Origin: Verrucomicrobiia bacterium
GTDB lineage: Bacteria > Verrucomicrobiota > Verrucomicrobiia > Limisphaerales > JADLHS01
DNA: 64,000 nt
Direction of reading: 5' to 3'
NCBI GenBank assembly: GCA_023953615.1
Contig: JAMLJH010000002.1
Location: 522,592 to 586,591, forward strand
This document shows, in pieces, positions 10,000 through 18,853 of this stretch; within the stretch, counting starts at the first letter, position 1; the number at the start of each line of letters is the position of its first letter. The position numbers were made by a program, and so were the translations under genes. The notes under the pieces are model-generated. The model was not told where the DNA came from. It saw only the letters and a program-made list of their open reading frames with translations, and did not search any database.

Positions 10000-10301
10000 A
10001 ACGATACGAAGGTTTATTCATCTTGAATACGGCGGGTAAGGAAGATGGCGTCAAAGACGCCCTCGACAAAATTTCCGCTGAGATCGCCGAAGCGGGCGGC
10101 CACATTGAAACCGTGCAGAAAATGGAGCGCAAAACTTTTGCGCGAGTGGCGGACAAACGACACAGCAGTGGCTTTTACGCCAACGTGATTTTTAACAGCA
10201 CCCCGGCCACGGTCGTTGCGTTACGCAATAAATTCGTACGTAACGACGAGGTGTTCCGGGTGATCTTCACCCATTCACCCGCGCCCAAAGCGGCGCAGTA
10301 A
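9996..10301 (+). CDS. rpsF: 30S ribosomal protein S6
   Basis: The 101-residue product has the S6 fold sequence (MKRYEGLFILNT at the start, then KMERKTFA and SSGFYANVIF). S6 joins the platform of the small subunit, usually as a dimer with S18. The start is GTG at 9996 inside the pth stop. The next genes are ssb and rplI. rpsR, which usually sits here, is absent from the cluster and must lie elsewhere. Confidence 0.93.
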   Translation: MKRYEGLFILNTAGKEDGVKDALDKISAEIAEAGGHIETVQKMERKTFARVADKRHSSGFYANVIFNSTPATVVALRNKFVRNDEVFRVIFTHSPAPKAAQ

Positions 10302-10315
10302 CCCGCAAGCAGGCC

Positions 10316-10771
10316 ATGGCCAGTTTTAATAAAGTCATCTTGGTGGGGAATTTGACGCGCGACCCGGATCTGCGTTACACCCCCAAGGGCACGGCCATTG
10401 CCAAAATCGGCGTTGCGGTGAATCGCGTCTGGACCAATGACGCCGGCGAGCGCAAGGAGGAAGTCACGTTCGTGGACGTGGATATCTTTGGCCGCACGGC
10501 GGAGAATGTCGGCAAGTACATGCGCAAAGGCCGCCCGATTCTCATCGAAGGCCGATTGCGCCTCGATCAATGGGACGATAAACAAACCGGTCAAAAAAAG
10601 AGCAAGCTCGGGGTGGTGGCGGAGACCGTGCAATTTCTTGGCAGTGCGGGTGGAGGCGGTGGTGAAGGCGAGGAAGGTTCCAGTCGCCGCCCCAGCGCTC
10701 CGGCCGCGCCTCCAGTCAATGAAGGTGGAGACGGCGATGCCCCGCTGGAGAGCGACGACGTTCCCTTCTGA
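10316..10771 (+). CDS. ssb: Single-stranded DNA-binding protein
   Basis: The 151-residue product has an OB-fold at residues 1-110 (FNKVILVGNLTRDPDLRYTPKGTAIAKIGVAVNR, recognisable in two parts). A Gly/Glu-rich flexible linker follows. It ends in DDVPF, the acidic tip that recruits partner proteins in replication and repair. It lies between rpsF and rplI in the common rpsF-ssb arrangement, 14 bases after rpsF. Confidence 0.96.
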   Translation: MASFNKVILVGNLTRDPDLRYTPKGTAIAKIGVAVNRVWTNDAGERKEEVTFVDVDIFGRTAENVGKYMRKGRPILIEGRLRLDQWDDKQTGQKKSKLGVVAETVQFLGSAGGGGGEGEEGSSRRPSAPAAPPVNEGGDGDAPLESDDVPF

Positions 10772-10801
10772 AAATATTAAGTAGTTTCAACGAACATTTT
10801 T

Positions 10802-11413
10802 ATGGCAAAGACAGAAGTCATTCTTACACACAACATCGTCGGTTTGGGCGGTGAATCGGATCAGGTTAAAGTTGCCGCCGGTTACGCCCGCAATTACCTC
10901 CTTCCGCAACGCCTGGCCATTCCGTTAAGCGCCGGGAATAAGCGCCGCCTCGAGGCCCTGCGCCAGCGCCGCGCCCAGCGGGAAGCTCATGAGTACAATA
11001 CCATGACGGAACTTGCCAAGAGTCTGACCAAGCTGGTTTGTCTGGTGAAGGTCAAGACCGGTGAGGACGGCAAATTGTTTGGCGCCGTCACCGCCGGCAT
11101 GATTGCCGATGAGTTGAAGCAACAATTTGATGTCGTGCTGGATCGCCGCAAGATTCACCTCGAGCACCCGATCAAGGTATTGGGTGAGCATGAGGTTGAA
11201 TTGCATCTGCACGCGGAAGTGAAGGGCGTACTCCAGGTGCGCGTGGAAAGCACTACTCCGATCGCGGTTGCTCCAGCCGAAACCGCGCCGAGTGCCGAAG
11301 CGCCGAAAACTGAGAAACGGGGCAAGCGCGCAGGAAAAGAAGAGGCGGCTTCGGGTGAAAAAGCCAAAGCCGATAAAGCGCCGAAAAGCGACAAGAAGGT
11401 CAAAAAGGGATAA
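10802..11413 (+). CDS. rplI: 50S ribosomal protein L9, long-tailed
   Basis: The 203-residue product has the L9 N-domain (VILTHNIVGLGGESDQVKV, then YARNYLLPQRLA) and the helical connector and C-domain to about residue 150. L9 binds 23S rRNA domain V and helps keep frame. The last 50 residues are a Lys/Ala/Glu-rich extension beyond the usual 148-150 residues, echoing the tail on L25 in the same operon. It is the last gene of the run and is followed by a clear terminator. Confidence 0.95.
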   Translation: MAKTEVILTHNIVGLGGESDQVKVAAGYARNYLLPQRLAIPLSAGNKRRLEALRQRRAQREAHEYNTMTELAKSLTKLVCLVKVKTGEDGKLFGAVTAGMIADELKQQFDVVLDRRKIHLEHPIKVLGEHEVELHLHAEVKGVLQVRVESTTPIAVAPAETAPSAEAPKTEKRGKRAGKEEAASGEKAKADKAPKSDKKVKKG

Positions 11414-11432
11414 GCATCCCGATCAACATTTC

Positions 11433-11458
11433 AAAGCCCGGCTCTCGCCGGGCTTTTT
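11433..11458 (+). terminator. Intrinsic terminator after rplI
   Basis: GCCCGGC (11436-11442), loop TCTC and GCCGGGC (11447-11453) form a perfect stem. It is preceded by AAA and followed by five T. It lies 20 bases after the rplI stop and ends the prs-to-rplI transcript. Confidence 0.9.
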
Positions 11459-11488
11459 CATTTATGGGATGGCCCTGCGTTCGGGCGC

Positions 11489-11525
11489 AAAAAATTCGCC
11501 GGTGCAGAGTGACTGCACCGGCGAA
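11489..11525 (-). terminator. Intrinsic terminator of the LamG gene
   Basis: A perfect 13-base inverted repeat (11495-11507 and 11513-11525, loop of five) is followed on the minus strand by six T. It lies 24 bases beyond the stop of the LamG gene. Together with the rplI terminator it insulates the two convergent units. Confidence 0.9.
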
Positions 11526-11548
11526 CGCGGAATCAAAGGTGGGCCTGA

Positions 11549-14077
11549 TTAATTGCCCTGCACGCGGTAAAACATGGCGCCACTGTTGATGGTGTCGCTG
11601 GCTTCCGTGCCGTTGACGGTACTCCCCACGTTCTCCCAATCGCCTGCATCAAGAGCACTACGGCGTTGGAGTTGATAAGGGGCCAAGCCGCCTTCCCAGT
11701 GGATTGTGACCTGGTTATTTTCCGTGGTGATGCTAGTGATGCGGAGTCCCGAGGTGATGTTCATGTCGTCAATGAGAGCGCCGACCTGATTAGCGCCTCG
11801 GAAAACCCGGATTTGACGGAAACTATCAGAGGCGGCGGAGTAGAACGGCACGGGATTGAGGTTTTGGCGGACGTCGTCCACGTAGAAGTTGTAGGTGCGC
11901 GCGGCGTAATCCAGCTCGAATTTCAAGTGATACCAGTTGGTGGAATCCCAGGTTAAACCCGTGGGCACCCAACCGCCGGAAACCAAGCCGTAGTCAATGC
12001 TGGTATTGGGGCCGAAGCGCACTCCCGCGGCTCGGGTGCCAGCGGCATTTTCCACGGTGATGAAGATATTGCCGTTGACCGGGCCAGCCAGCGGTCGCGC
12101 CCAGAAGTCAAAGGTGATGTTTTGCGTATTCTCGAGTCCGGCGATTGGGCGAATCGAGGAACTGCCCGCTCCACTTAATCCGACAACCAGCGCTTGATTG
12201 CCGCTGTGGACGAAATCGCCTGCGGTCAATCCGGCGGCACTGAGTTCGGCGGCAATTTCAGTCGCGGTCAGTACGCGGGCGGCGTCCGTGTTGGCGTCCG
12301 TGACCCAATTGTTTTGTCCGTCCAGCGCTCCTACGGCGTACGTTGGGGCTTCGAAATCAATCAAGCCGGGCGTCGGCGTCCATTGCAAGCGTGCCGCATA
12401 CGATTCGACCACGCCGACCGCATTGGTGACCATCAGGCTGTAAAAACCAAGATCGTTGGCGGTGATGTTGTTCAGCGTCAAGGTTGTGGTTTGCTCGTCA
12501 AGCGGCGTGCCCACTGGATCGGCCAGGTGCTCGCGATAATACCAGCGCACGGACACGGGCGTGTCTGAATGTGGCGCGGCCGTAAACACTACCGTGTCGC
12601 CCAAATTAGCCGTTGTGTTGGTTGGGTGCGAGGCCAGCGTGGGGAACGTGGCCAGTCCGGGAATCGCCGGAAAATCAAGTTCGGCTGCGCTCAAGGCGTT
12701 GTTGTCAATGATCACCCGGTCCAGTGAACCGCGGAAGAAAGCGGTGTCACTTTCTTTGCCAATGGTCAGTGGACTCGCCGGGTTAGCCGTTGCGGAGCCT
12801 CCGTCTTTGGTGCGAGCCACGGTTTGTCGCAGGATTCCATCAAGGTAGAAGTGAAGCTGTGCATTGCCATAATCCATGACGGCGGCAACGTGATGCCAGC
12901 GATTGTCATTGGGAACGATGACCGAGGAGGCAAAATCCGCATTGCCATATAACGTGGTGTGCAAGCCTCGATCCACATTGATGGAAAGTGACACCTGCGG
13001 GGTCGGGTTGGCGGTGCGGTAGATGACTCGTCGCGCGTCAATTCCCGTGGTGGGAAGTTTGACCCACGCCTGCAACGTGTAACTGTTGCCGTTCACGCTC
13101 AGATCCAGGGGCGCCGCTCCGGGGAAGGTGATGTATTGACGAATAGAAAAAGTCTGGTTCAAGAAATCCAGCGAAAAATCACCGGCTTGTCCGGTTGGCG
13201 AATCACTGGACCACGCGGGCCCGGTTTGGGCGGCCAGGAAGGCGGGCGCTGGCTCGGCCGGAAGCTCGGGAGCTATCGCGTTCTTGCAGGGGAAATTGGC
13301 TTCGTCAAAGTTGTAACTGATCAAAGTCGAAGGCAGAGGCGCTTTTACTGTGGCGGCGACGTTATCAAGATCGGATGCCGTCAACAGCGCGTGGTGAATG
13401 CGAATTCGGTCGAAGGCCGCCACGGTGCCATTGCCCGTACCTTCCGATCCCAGCCCCAAGTACTGATTTAACGGGGCACGGGCGCTGACGCTATTGGTGT
13501 ATTCGACAAAGGTTTCGTCACCATTGACATAGAAATGCACGCCAACCCCTGGCTCCCAGGCGGCCGCCGCATGCACCCACTGATCGGTGGGCAACATTCC
13601 CGTTACCGTATTGGTGATGTCCGCGATGCCGAACAGCGTGAATACCTGCCAACCGCCTTTCAGGCCCATCTTGTAAGAACTGCCGTAGGCGACCATTCCT
13701 TGTGCTGCCAGAGCGGCCGTGCTGCCATCAATATAAATCCAGGTTTCCATAGTGATCGGTCCCTCACGGATATCGAGCACTGGCGTGGCGGAAGCATCCG
13801 CAATCAAGAATGCTGTTCCGGAATTGGTGAGGCAGCGGTCTCCTGGCAGTCCGGAAGGGGATGCGTCCATCAGTTGCGCGTAATCCACATTGGGATCAAA
13901 GGCCTGACCGAGGTTGCCGAGCAAACCGGTGTTGGGGTCGGTGGTGGTGTAGCCCGCGCCTTCACTGAAGTCGAAGCGAGCGAGTTGATCCGCGTAGGCG
14001 GCGGGTAGTAGCGCCAAGCCGACAGCCACCAGGGCGGCGGCGGAGACGCGGTTTAGGGAACGGTATCTTTTCTTCAT
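11549..14077 (-). CDS. Large secreted LamG/Ig-like domain protein
   Basis: The 842-residue product starts with a signal peptide (about 1-29, ending in AYA). Two LamG/concanavalin-like modules follow (roughly 60-240 and 260-470), each with repeated DRIRIHHALLTASDLD-type strands. An Ig-like domain (about 480-565, LNNITANDLGFYSLMVTN), a third jelly-roll region (570-770) and a fibronectin-like C-terminus ending in FYRVQGN complete it. Such mosaic surface or secreted proteins are common in Verrucomicrobiota and probably bind polysaccharide. No catalytic motif or PEP-CTERM anchor is visible. It lies 40 bases downstream of a pseudopilin gene, and the two may share a transcript. Confidence 0.85.
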   Translation of the reverse strand: MKKRYRSLNRVSAAALVAVGLALLPAAYADQLARFDFSEGAGYTTTDPNTGLLGNLGQAFDPNVDYAQLMDASPSGLPGDRCLTNSGTAFLIADASATPVLDIREGPITMETWIYIDGSTAALAAQGMVAYGSSYKMGLKGGWQVFTLFGIADITNTVTGMLPTDQWVHAAAAWEPGVGVHFYVNGDETFVEYTNSVSARAPLNQYLGLGSEGTGNGTVAAFDRIRIHHALLTASDLDNVAATVKAPLPSTLISYNFDEANFPCKNAIAPELPAEPAPAFLAAQTGPAWSSDSPTGQAGDFSLDFLNQTFSIRQYITFPGAAPLDLSVNGNSYTLQAWVKLPTTGIDARRVIYRTANPTPQVSLSINVDRGLHTTLYGNADFASSVIVPNDNRWHHVAAVMDYGNAQLHFYLDGILRQTVARTKDGGSATANPASPLTIGKESDTAFFRGSLDRVIIDNNALSAAELDFPAIPGLATFPTLASHPTNTTANLGDTVVFTAAPHSDTPVSVRWYYREHLADPVGTPLDEQTTTLTLNNITANDLGFYSLMVTNAVGVVESYAARLQWTPTPGLIDFEAPTYAVGALDGQNNWVTDANTDAARVLTATEIAAELSAAGLTAGDFVHSGNQALVVGLSGAGSSSIRPIAGLENTQNITFDFWARPLAGPVNGNIFITVENAAGTRAAGVRFGPNTSIDYGLVSGGWVPTGLTWDSTNWYHLKFELDYAARTYNFYVDDVRQNLNPVPFYSAASDSFRQIRVFRGANQVGALIDDMNITSGLRITSITTENNQVTIHWEGGLAPYQLQRRSALDAGDWENVGSTVNGTEASDTINSGAMFYRVQGN

Positions 14078-14117
14078 AAGTATGATTTGATGTTCTGGGA
14101 TTAAGCAGTGAGACGGA

Positions 14118-14933
14118 TCAAAGTTTTTGCGAAGTACGCTCCAGCAACCAACGCAAGTCGGCGCTGTTCGGCGCCGGCACCCGACCGGTGGGGTTGGGCG
14201 TCAAAAACGGGCCGTCGTGCCACCGCTTTATTTCTGAGTGGCCGTCGGCGAAGGAAAAGCTGCACGACCGGCCATGTTGGATGCCGGGGTGATCAATCAG
14301 CGACATGGCGCGAGGGTTGTCATAATTCCCCAAATCCACGACAAAAAATGCGTCATTGATCAACGTGGGACGTTCGTCCAGCAAAACCCAGGTCATGGCT
14401 GGATTGATGATGGCGCTGTATTTGCGAAAGAGGCGAAATCGTTTGGCATCGGTCCACATGCCGTAATAATCCGGAGCGGTTTCGCCATTGCCGCCCACCA
14501 TGTAATTCATGGACATGCTGCGGACGTGTTTGGTGCGGTCTTCCGGGCATTTCCACAGTTTGTGGCTATTGGCGCCGTATTTGGCCAGCGGACTGATGTC
14601 GAAATAAATCGTATTCGTCGGGTCCGACACCATGTTTCCCTGCACCCAGGTGTACGGCGTCAGGGCATTTTGCACCGCGCCTCCGTACGCGAACAACAAG
14701 TTGTCATTGGCATCTTCGGTGTACATGCGCCAAGCCAGGGTCAATTGGCGGTGATTGTTGAGGCACGAGATGCCGTGCGCTTTCTGTTTGGCCCGACTCA
14801 AGGCCGGCAGCAGCATCGCGGCGAGAATGGCGATGATGGCAATGACCACCAGTAGTTCAATCAACGTGAAGCCACGGCGTTCGCGTGGAACGGGGTGTGA
14901 CCGGTTTATAATGGTTTGATGAGGCGTTGACAT
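14118..14933 (-). CDS. Type II pseudopilin-like protein with prepilin cleavage motif
   Basis: The 271-residue product carries a class III signal, [19 protein letters not shown]. Cleavage is expected after G21, and E26 is the conserved Glu+5. A long hydrophobic helix follows. The C-terminus has the [13 protein letters not shown] motif (H-x9-DG family). These proteins are strongly expanded in Verrucomicrobiota and Planctomycetota and are processed by a prepilin peptidase. Their role in secretion or at the surface is not settled. It is likely cotranscribed with the LamG gene. A palindrome 41 bases upstream may be its operator. Confidence 0.9.
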   Translation of the reverse strand: MSTPHQTIINRSHPVPRERRGFTLIELLVVIAIIAILAAMLLPALSRAKQKAHGISCLNNHRQLTLAWRMYTEDANDNLLFAYGGAVQNALTPYTWVQGNMVSDPTNTIYFDISPLAKYGANSHKLWKCPEDRTKHVRSMSMNYMVGGNGETAPDYYGMWTDAKRFRLFRKYSAIINPAMTWVLLDERPTLINDAFFVVDLGNYDNPRAMSLIDHPGIQHGRSCSFSFADGHSEIKRWHDGPFLTPNPTGRVPAPNSADLRWLLERTSQKL

Positions 14934-14973
14934 TTGATGTGTTTAACTTTTTCGGAAACCGGGGTTCCGTCGG

Positions 14974-14990
14974 TTATACGATACGTATAA
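14974..14990. promoter_or_regulatory. Perfect 7-3-7 palindrome, candidate operator
   Basis: TTATACG, ATA, CGTATAA is a perfect inverted repeat. On the minus strand it overlaps a possible -10 (TATACG) placed 17 bases after TTGTTT, so a repressor bound here would block transcription of the pseudopilin and LamG genes. The form suits a dimeric HTH regulator, but the regulator is not known. Confidence 0.45.
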
Positions 14991-15097
14991 TGGAAAACCG
15001 CTGAGAAAACAAGCCTCGGAGCGGTTTATTCGCAACGCAAGCATCCGTGAAGCCGGTTCTGGCCGGATAACGCCACGGCCTGCGCCGCACGAGGAAG

Positions 15098-16585
15098 TTA
15101 TTGGCCTTTTAATTTTCGCTCCAGGATTTCGCCCACCAGGATTGGGTTGGCTTTGCCTCTGCTCAATTTCATTACCTGCCCCTTGAGTGAATTGAGTGCC
15201 GCAGTTTTTCCAGATTGGTAATCCGCCACGATTTTCGCGTTGGCCGCGATGGCTTCCTCACAAAATTTCTCGATTGTCACCGTGTCGCTGACCTGGGCCA
15301 GACCCTTCTCCTTGACGACCGCATCCGGCGCTTTGCCAGTGGCGAACATTTCCGCAAAGACCTGCTGCGCGGCGGAACTGCTGATGGTTTTGGCTTCAAC
15401 GAGGTGGATCAGTTCCAGCAAGGCTTCCGGTTGAAATTTCAAATCCGCCAGGCCGGATAATTTCATGTCCTCAATTTCCAAACCGAGGGCTGCCTGCTCG
15501 GCCTTTTCGGCGTTGTTCAACTCGGAGAGTTGCGCCAAAAGATTATTGATGAGCCAGTTGGCTGCGGACTTGGGGTTTTTTGCCCGGGGCGCAATCGTTT
15601 CAAAATACTGACTCAAGGCTGGATTGCCTTTGAACACTTCGGCATCGGTCGTAGGCAAATGGTAATCGCGCATCAGCCGCTGTTTGCGGATCAGCGGCAG
15701 CTCAATCACGCGCGCCTTCACGCCCGCCAGCCAATCAGCACCGGGCACCAATGGCATGAGGTCCGGGTCCGGAAAATAACGGTAATCGTGCGCGTCCTCC
15801 TTGGTGCGCATTTGCTCGGTGATGCCCGCCACGTCATCCCAGCGGCGGGTGGATTGCGGCAATTTTTCGCCGCGAGACAGAGCCTCAATCTGGCGCGGAA
15901 TTTCATGCTCCAAGGCGCGGCGCACTCCCGAGAAACTGTTCATGTTTTTGATCTCAATTTTCGAGCCGAGCCGCGTGCTGCCTCGCGGACGCACACTCAC
16001 GTTGACGTCGCAGCGCACCATGCCTTTTTCCATGTCGCAGTCGCTGATGCCGCCCTGACGCAAAATTTCGGTCAACGCATTGAGATAGGCGTAAGCCATA
16101 TCCGCACTGGTGAGATCGGGTTCGGAGACGATCTCCAGCAAGGGCACGCCGGCCCGGTTAAAATCCACGCCGCTATGCCGTTCAAAGTGCGTGTTCTTGC
16201 CGACGTCCTCTTCCAGGTGCGCGCGAGTGATGCGCACTTTTTCCGTCCGCCCGTTCCATTCAAATTCCACAAAACCGTTCACCGTGCTGGGTTTGTCGTA
16301 TTGGGTGATTTGATAATTCTTGGCGACGTCCGGATAGAAATAGCTTTTGCGATCGAACTTGGCGAAGCCCGGCACCTCGCAATTCAGCAGGTAACCGGTC
16401 AGCACGGTTAGGCGGATGGCTTCCTCATTGGGCACGGGCAACACGCCGGGCATTCCGAGGCAAACCGGGCAAACGTTGGTGTTCGGCTCCGCGCCAAACG
16501 TGTTGGCGCAACCGCACCACATCTTGGATTTCGTTTTGAGTTGGACGTGGGTTTCCAGTCCGATTACCGCTTCGTATTCCGTCAT
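15098..16585 (-). CDS. gatB: Asp/Glu-tRNA(Asn/Gln) amidotransferase subunit B
   Basis: The 495-residue product is the tRNA-binding kinase subunit of GatCAB, which converts Glu-tRNA(Gln) and Asp-tRNA(Asn) to the amidated forms. It opens with YEAVIGLETHVQLKTKSKMWC. It continues with LEEDVGKNTHF, then NRAGVPLLEIVSEPD and DCDMEKGMVRCDVNVSVRP. The last 150 residues are the YqeY-like tail domain. gatA and gatC are not in the window. The gene stands alone. Confidence 0.96.
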   Translation of the reverse strand: MTEYEAVIGLETHVQLKTKSKMWCGCANTFGAEPNTNVCPVCLGMPGVLPVPNEEAIRLTVLTGYLLNCEVPGFAKFDRKSYFYPDVAKNYQITQYDKPSTVNGFVEFEWNGRTEKVRITRAHLEEDVGKNTHFERHSGVDFNRAGVPLLEIVSEPDLTSADMAYAYLNALTEILRQGGISDCDMEKGMVRCDVNVSVRPRGSTRLGSKIEIKNMNSFSGVRRALEHEIPRQIEALSRGEKLPQSTRRWDDVAGITEQMRTKEDAHDYRYFPDPDLMPLVPGADWLAGVKARVIELPLIRKQRLMRDYHLPTTDAEVFKGNPALSQYFETIAPRAKNPKSAANWLINNLLAQLSELNNAEKAEQAALGLEIEDMKLSGLADLKFQPEALLELIHLVEAKTISSSAAQQVFAEMFATGKAPDAVVKEKGLAQVSDTVTIEKFCEEAIAANAKIVADYQSGKTAALNSLKGQVMKLSRGKANPILVGEILERKLKGQ

Positions 16586-17029
16586 GGCGGGTAGAGTTTA
16601 ACCACGAACCGACGCGCAGGAACACGAATTTTTCATCACTGCTGCGATTGAACGACATGGGACGATTATAGCGGTTTAATTAAAGTTGTCGCCGTGGCCC
16701 CGAACGAGTGTAACCCCATGAAGGTGGGGTCCGGATGGGGAATGGCGCCTCTGTCCGCGAGGTTTTGGACTGCGGCAGTCCCCTGCCGCTTTCCGATCGC
16801 GTGCTGCTGATTCCACAGCGGCAGAAGACTGCCGCAGTTCAAAGCGCGGTCGCGCCGGTGCTCGTCCCGAACCCAGAGCGGTCGTCCGTTTGACCCCAAC
16901 GCTTGGCTTGAGGTTGGAAGGCCCGCTGCGTCATGTCAGCGGTTATAGAAATACTTAAATATACGGCAGAGCGCTTCGAGGCGCGCTTGTCGGCTGGACG
17001 AAGCCTACGCTGCCGTTGATACTCGTCCG
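16586..17029. other. Intergenic region with a long palindromic repeat
   Basis: No credible gene is present. The main feature is an imperfect inverted repeat at 16767-16840 (described separately). The last 100 bases are AT-rich and may carry the promoter of the sialidase-like gene. Confidence 0.6.
16767..16840. repeat. Palindromic intergenic repeat (24-base arms)
   Basis: The left arm starts GGACTGCGGCAGTC (16767). The right arm ends GACTGCCGCAGTTC (16840). The arms extend to about 24 bases with few mismatches around a 26-base loop. The shape is that of a REP/BIME-like or MITE-like element between gatB and the sialidase-like gene. Other copies would be outside the window. Confidence 0.7.
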
Positions 17030-18019
17030 ATGAAAACGGTTCTGGTGGCATTTCTGTCCTTGGCCTCGCTGGTCGCCAGTGCGGCTCAACCCGAAATCGT
17101 CTCGGTGCAAAAAATCTGGGATCAAGGCGCGCACAACGCGTTCACCGATATCATCCGCTTTCAAGATCGCTGGTTTTGCTGTTTCCGCGAGGCGGCGGCG
17201 CATGTGGGCGGCGACGGTGAATTGCGGATTCTGGAATCAGCGGATGGTGAACGCTGGCAGTCTGCGGCGTTGCTCGTAGAAACGGGAATTGATCTGCGCG
17301 ATCCCAAACTTTCCATCACGTCCGCGGGGCAATTGATGCTCGTGGCGGGCGGCTCGATTTATCGCGGCACGAAGAAATTACAGGGCGCACAACCGCGAGT
17401 GGCCTTCTCGAAAGATGGACGGGATTGGTCGTCGCCGCGGCAGGTGCTGGTGAATGGCGAATGGTTGTGGCGGGTTACCTGGCATGAGGGGCAGGCGTAT
17501 GGCGTGTCTTATCACGTCGCGCTGCAATCGCCAGACTCCCGACCGCCACTCCAGTTGTTCCGCAGCGCGAACGGATCGGATTGGAAATCCCTCGCTACAT
17601 TCGACCTGACCGGCTTTCCCAATGAGGCCACGCTCCGCTTTTTGCGCGACGGCACGGCGCTGATGTTGGTGCGTCGCGATGCAAGCGATCAAGGAGCGTG
17701 GATTGGTTCCAGTCGCGCGCCCTATTCGGATTGGAAGTTTACGCCCACGCCGGTGCGGATTGGCGGACCGAATTTCATCGAGCTGCCGGACGGGACTCTG
17801 GTGGCCAGCGGACGGGATTATGCCGCGGGCAAAGTTACCTGCGCCCTGTTCGAGATGACCCACGATAGTTTAAAGTCGGTCCTGGCCTTGCCGAGTGGTG
17901 GCGATTGCAGCTATCCCGGCTTGGTTTGGCATGACGGATGGCTCTGGGTCAGCTACTACTCATCGCATGAAGGCAAATCCAGCATTTACCTGGCGAAAGT
18001 GAAGTGGCCGCTGCGTTAG
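17030..18019 (+). CDS. Secreted sialidase-like (Asp-box) protein
   Basis: The 329-residue product has a signal peptide (about 1-18). Asp-box motifs of the form SxDGxxW are visible: SADGERW, SKDGRDW and SANGSDW. These mark the six-bladed propeller of exo-alpha-sialidases and related glycosidases. FREAAAHVGGDGEL near the N-terminus could hold the first catalytic arginine of the family. It may release terminal sugars outside the cytoplasm, but the substrate is unknown. It is a single gene with no operon partner. Confidence 0.78.
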   Translation: MKTVLVAFLSLASLVASAAQPEIVSVQKIWDQGAHNAFTDIIRFQDRWFCCFREAAAHVGGDGELRILESADGERWQSAALLVETGIDLRDPKLSITSAGQLMLVAGGSIYRGTKKLQGAQPRVAFSKDGRDWSSPRQVLVNGEWLWRVTWHEGQAYGVSYHVALQSPDSRPPLQLFRSANGSDWKSLATFDLTGFPNEATLRFLRDGTALMLVRRDASDQGAWIGSSRAPYSDWKFTPTPVRIGGPNFIELPDGTLVASGRDYAAGKVTCALFEMTHDSLKSVLALPSGGDCSYPGLVWHDGWLWVSYYSSHEGKSSIYLAKVKWPLR

Positions 18020-18127
18020 CGACGAATCGAAGCCCATCACTTCATCAATCAGCGCTTCGTCTCATTCCTCGATCGGAGACCCTTCGCGCTTGCTGCGAGT
18101 GCGCTTGAAACCTAACTTGCGTTCCGA

Positions 18128-18853
18128 ATGAACCGATTTCAGGTCGTTAAATTTTCCACGCCGGATGAGCTGGCGCATGAAGTGGCGAAACTTTGGCTGC
18201 AAGAACTGGCCCAAAGCGCGGCGGCAAAGCGACCGCACTTCGTCGCCCTGTCGGGCGGTCGCATTACACTGAGGTTTTTCGCCGAAGTCATCCAGCAATC
18301 GCCCGCGTTTCAGCTCTCGTGGCGGGACGTGCATTTCTTTTGGGCTGATGAGCGTTGCGTACCTCCTGACGATCCCGAGAGCAGCTATGGCGTGGCGCGC
18401 GCTAAATTTTTTCAACCACTCGGCCTGGCCGATGCGCAGATTCATCGCGTACGCGGGGAGCTGGCGCCAACGCAAGCTGCGGTTCAGGCCGAAGCAGAGC
18501 TTAAACAGCTGGTGCCGCAGAATGTCGCCGGACAACCGACGCTCGATTTGATTTTCCTCGGCATGGGCGAGGACGGTCATGTAGCGTCCCTGTTTCCGCG
18601 CGAAACCGAAAGTGAACGGAACGATCCCGCTATTTACCGGGTCATTGAAAATTCTCCCAAACCACCGCCGACCCGGGTGACGCTGGGTTATCCCGCGATC
18701 TGCGCCGCCCGGCAGGTATGGGTGCTCGCCTCCGGTTCGGGAAAAGAAGCAGCGCTGCGAGAATCACTGATGACAATGGGCACAACGCCATTGGCCCGTG
18801 TGTTGCAACAACGCGCACCCACACGCATTTTTACGGAGTTGCCGACGCCTTAA
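18128..18853 (+). CDS. pgl: 6-phosphogluconolactonase
   Basis: The 241-residue product belongs to the DevB/SOL family and hydrolyses 6-phosphogluconolactone in the oxidative pentose phosphate pathway. Motifs are ALSGGRITLRFF, FFWADERCVPPDDPESSYG and LIFLGMGEDGHVASLFP. The last is usually GxGPDGHTASLFP, so proline is replaced by glutamate here. Its stop overlaps the stop of the convergent waaA gene by 4 bases, leaving no room for a terminator between them. Confidence 0.93.
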   Translation: MNRFQVVKFSTPDELAHEVAKLWLQELAQSAAAKRPHFVALSGGRITLRFFAEVIQQSPAFQLSWRDVHFFWADERCVPPDDPESSYGVARAKFFQPLGLADAQIHRVRGELAPTQAAVQAEAELKQLVPQNVAGQPTLDLIFLGMGEDGHVASLFPRETESERNDPAIYRVIENSPKPPPTRVTLGYPAICAARQVWVLASGSGKEAALRESLMTMGTTPLARVLQQRAPTRIFTELPTP

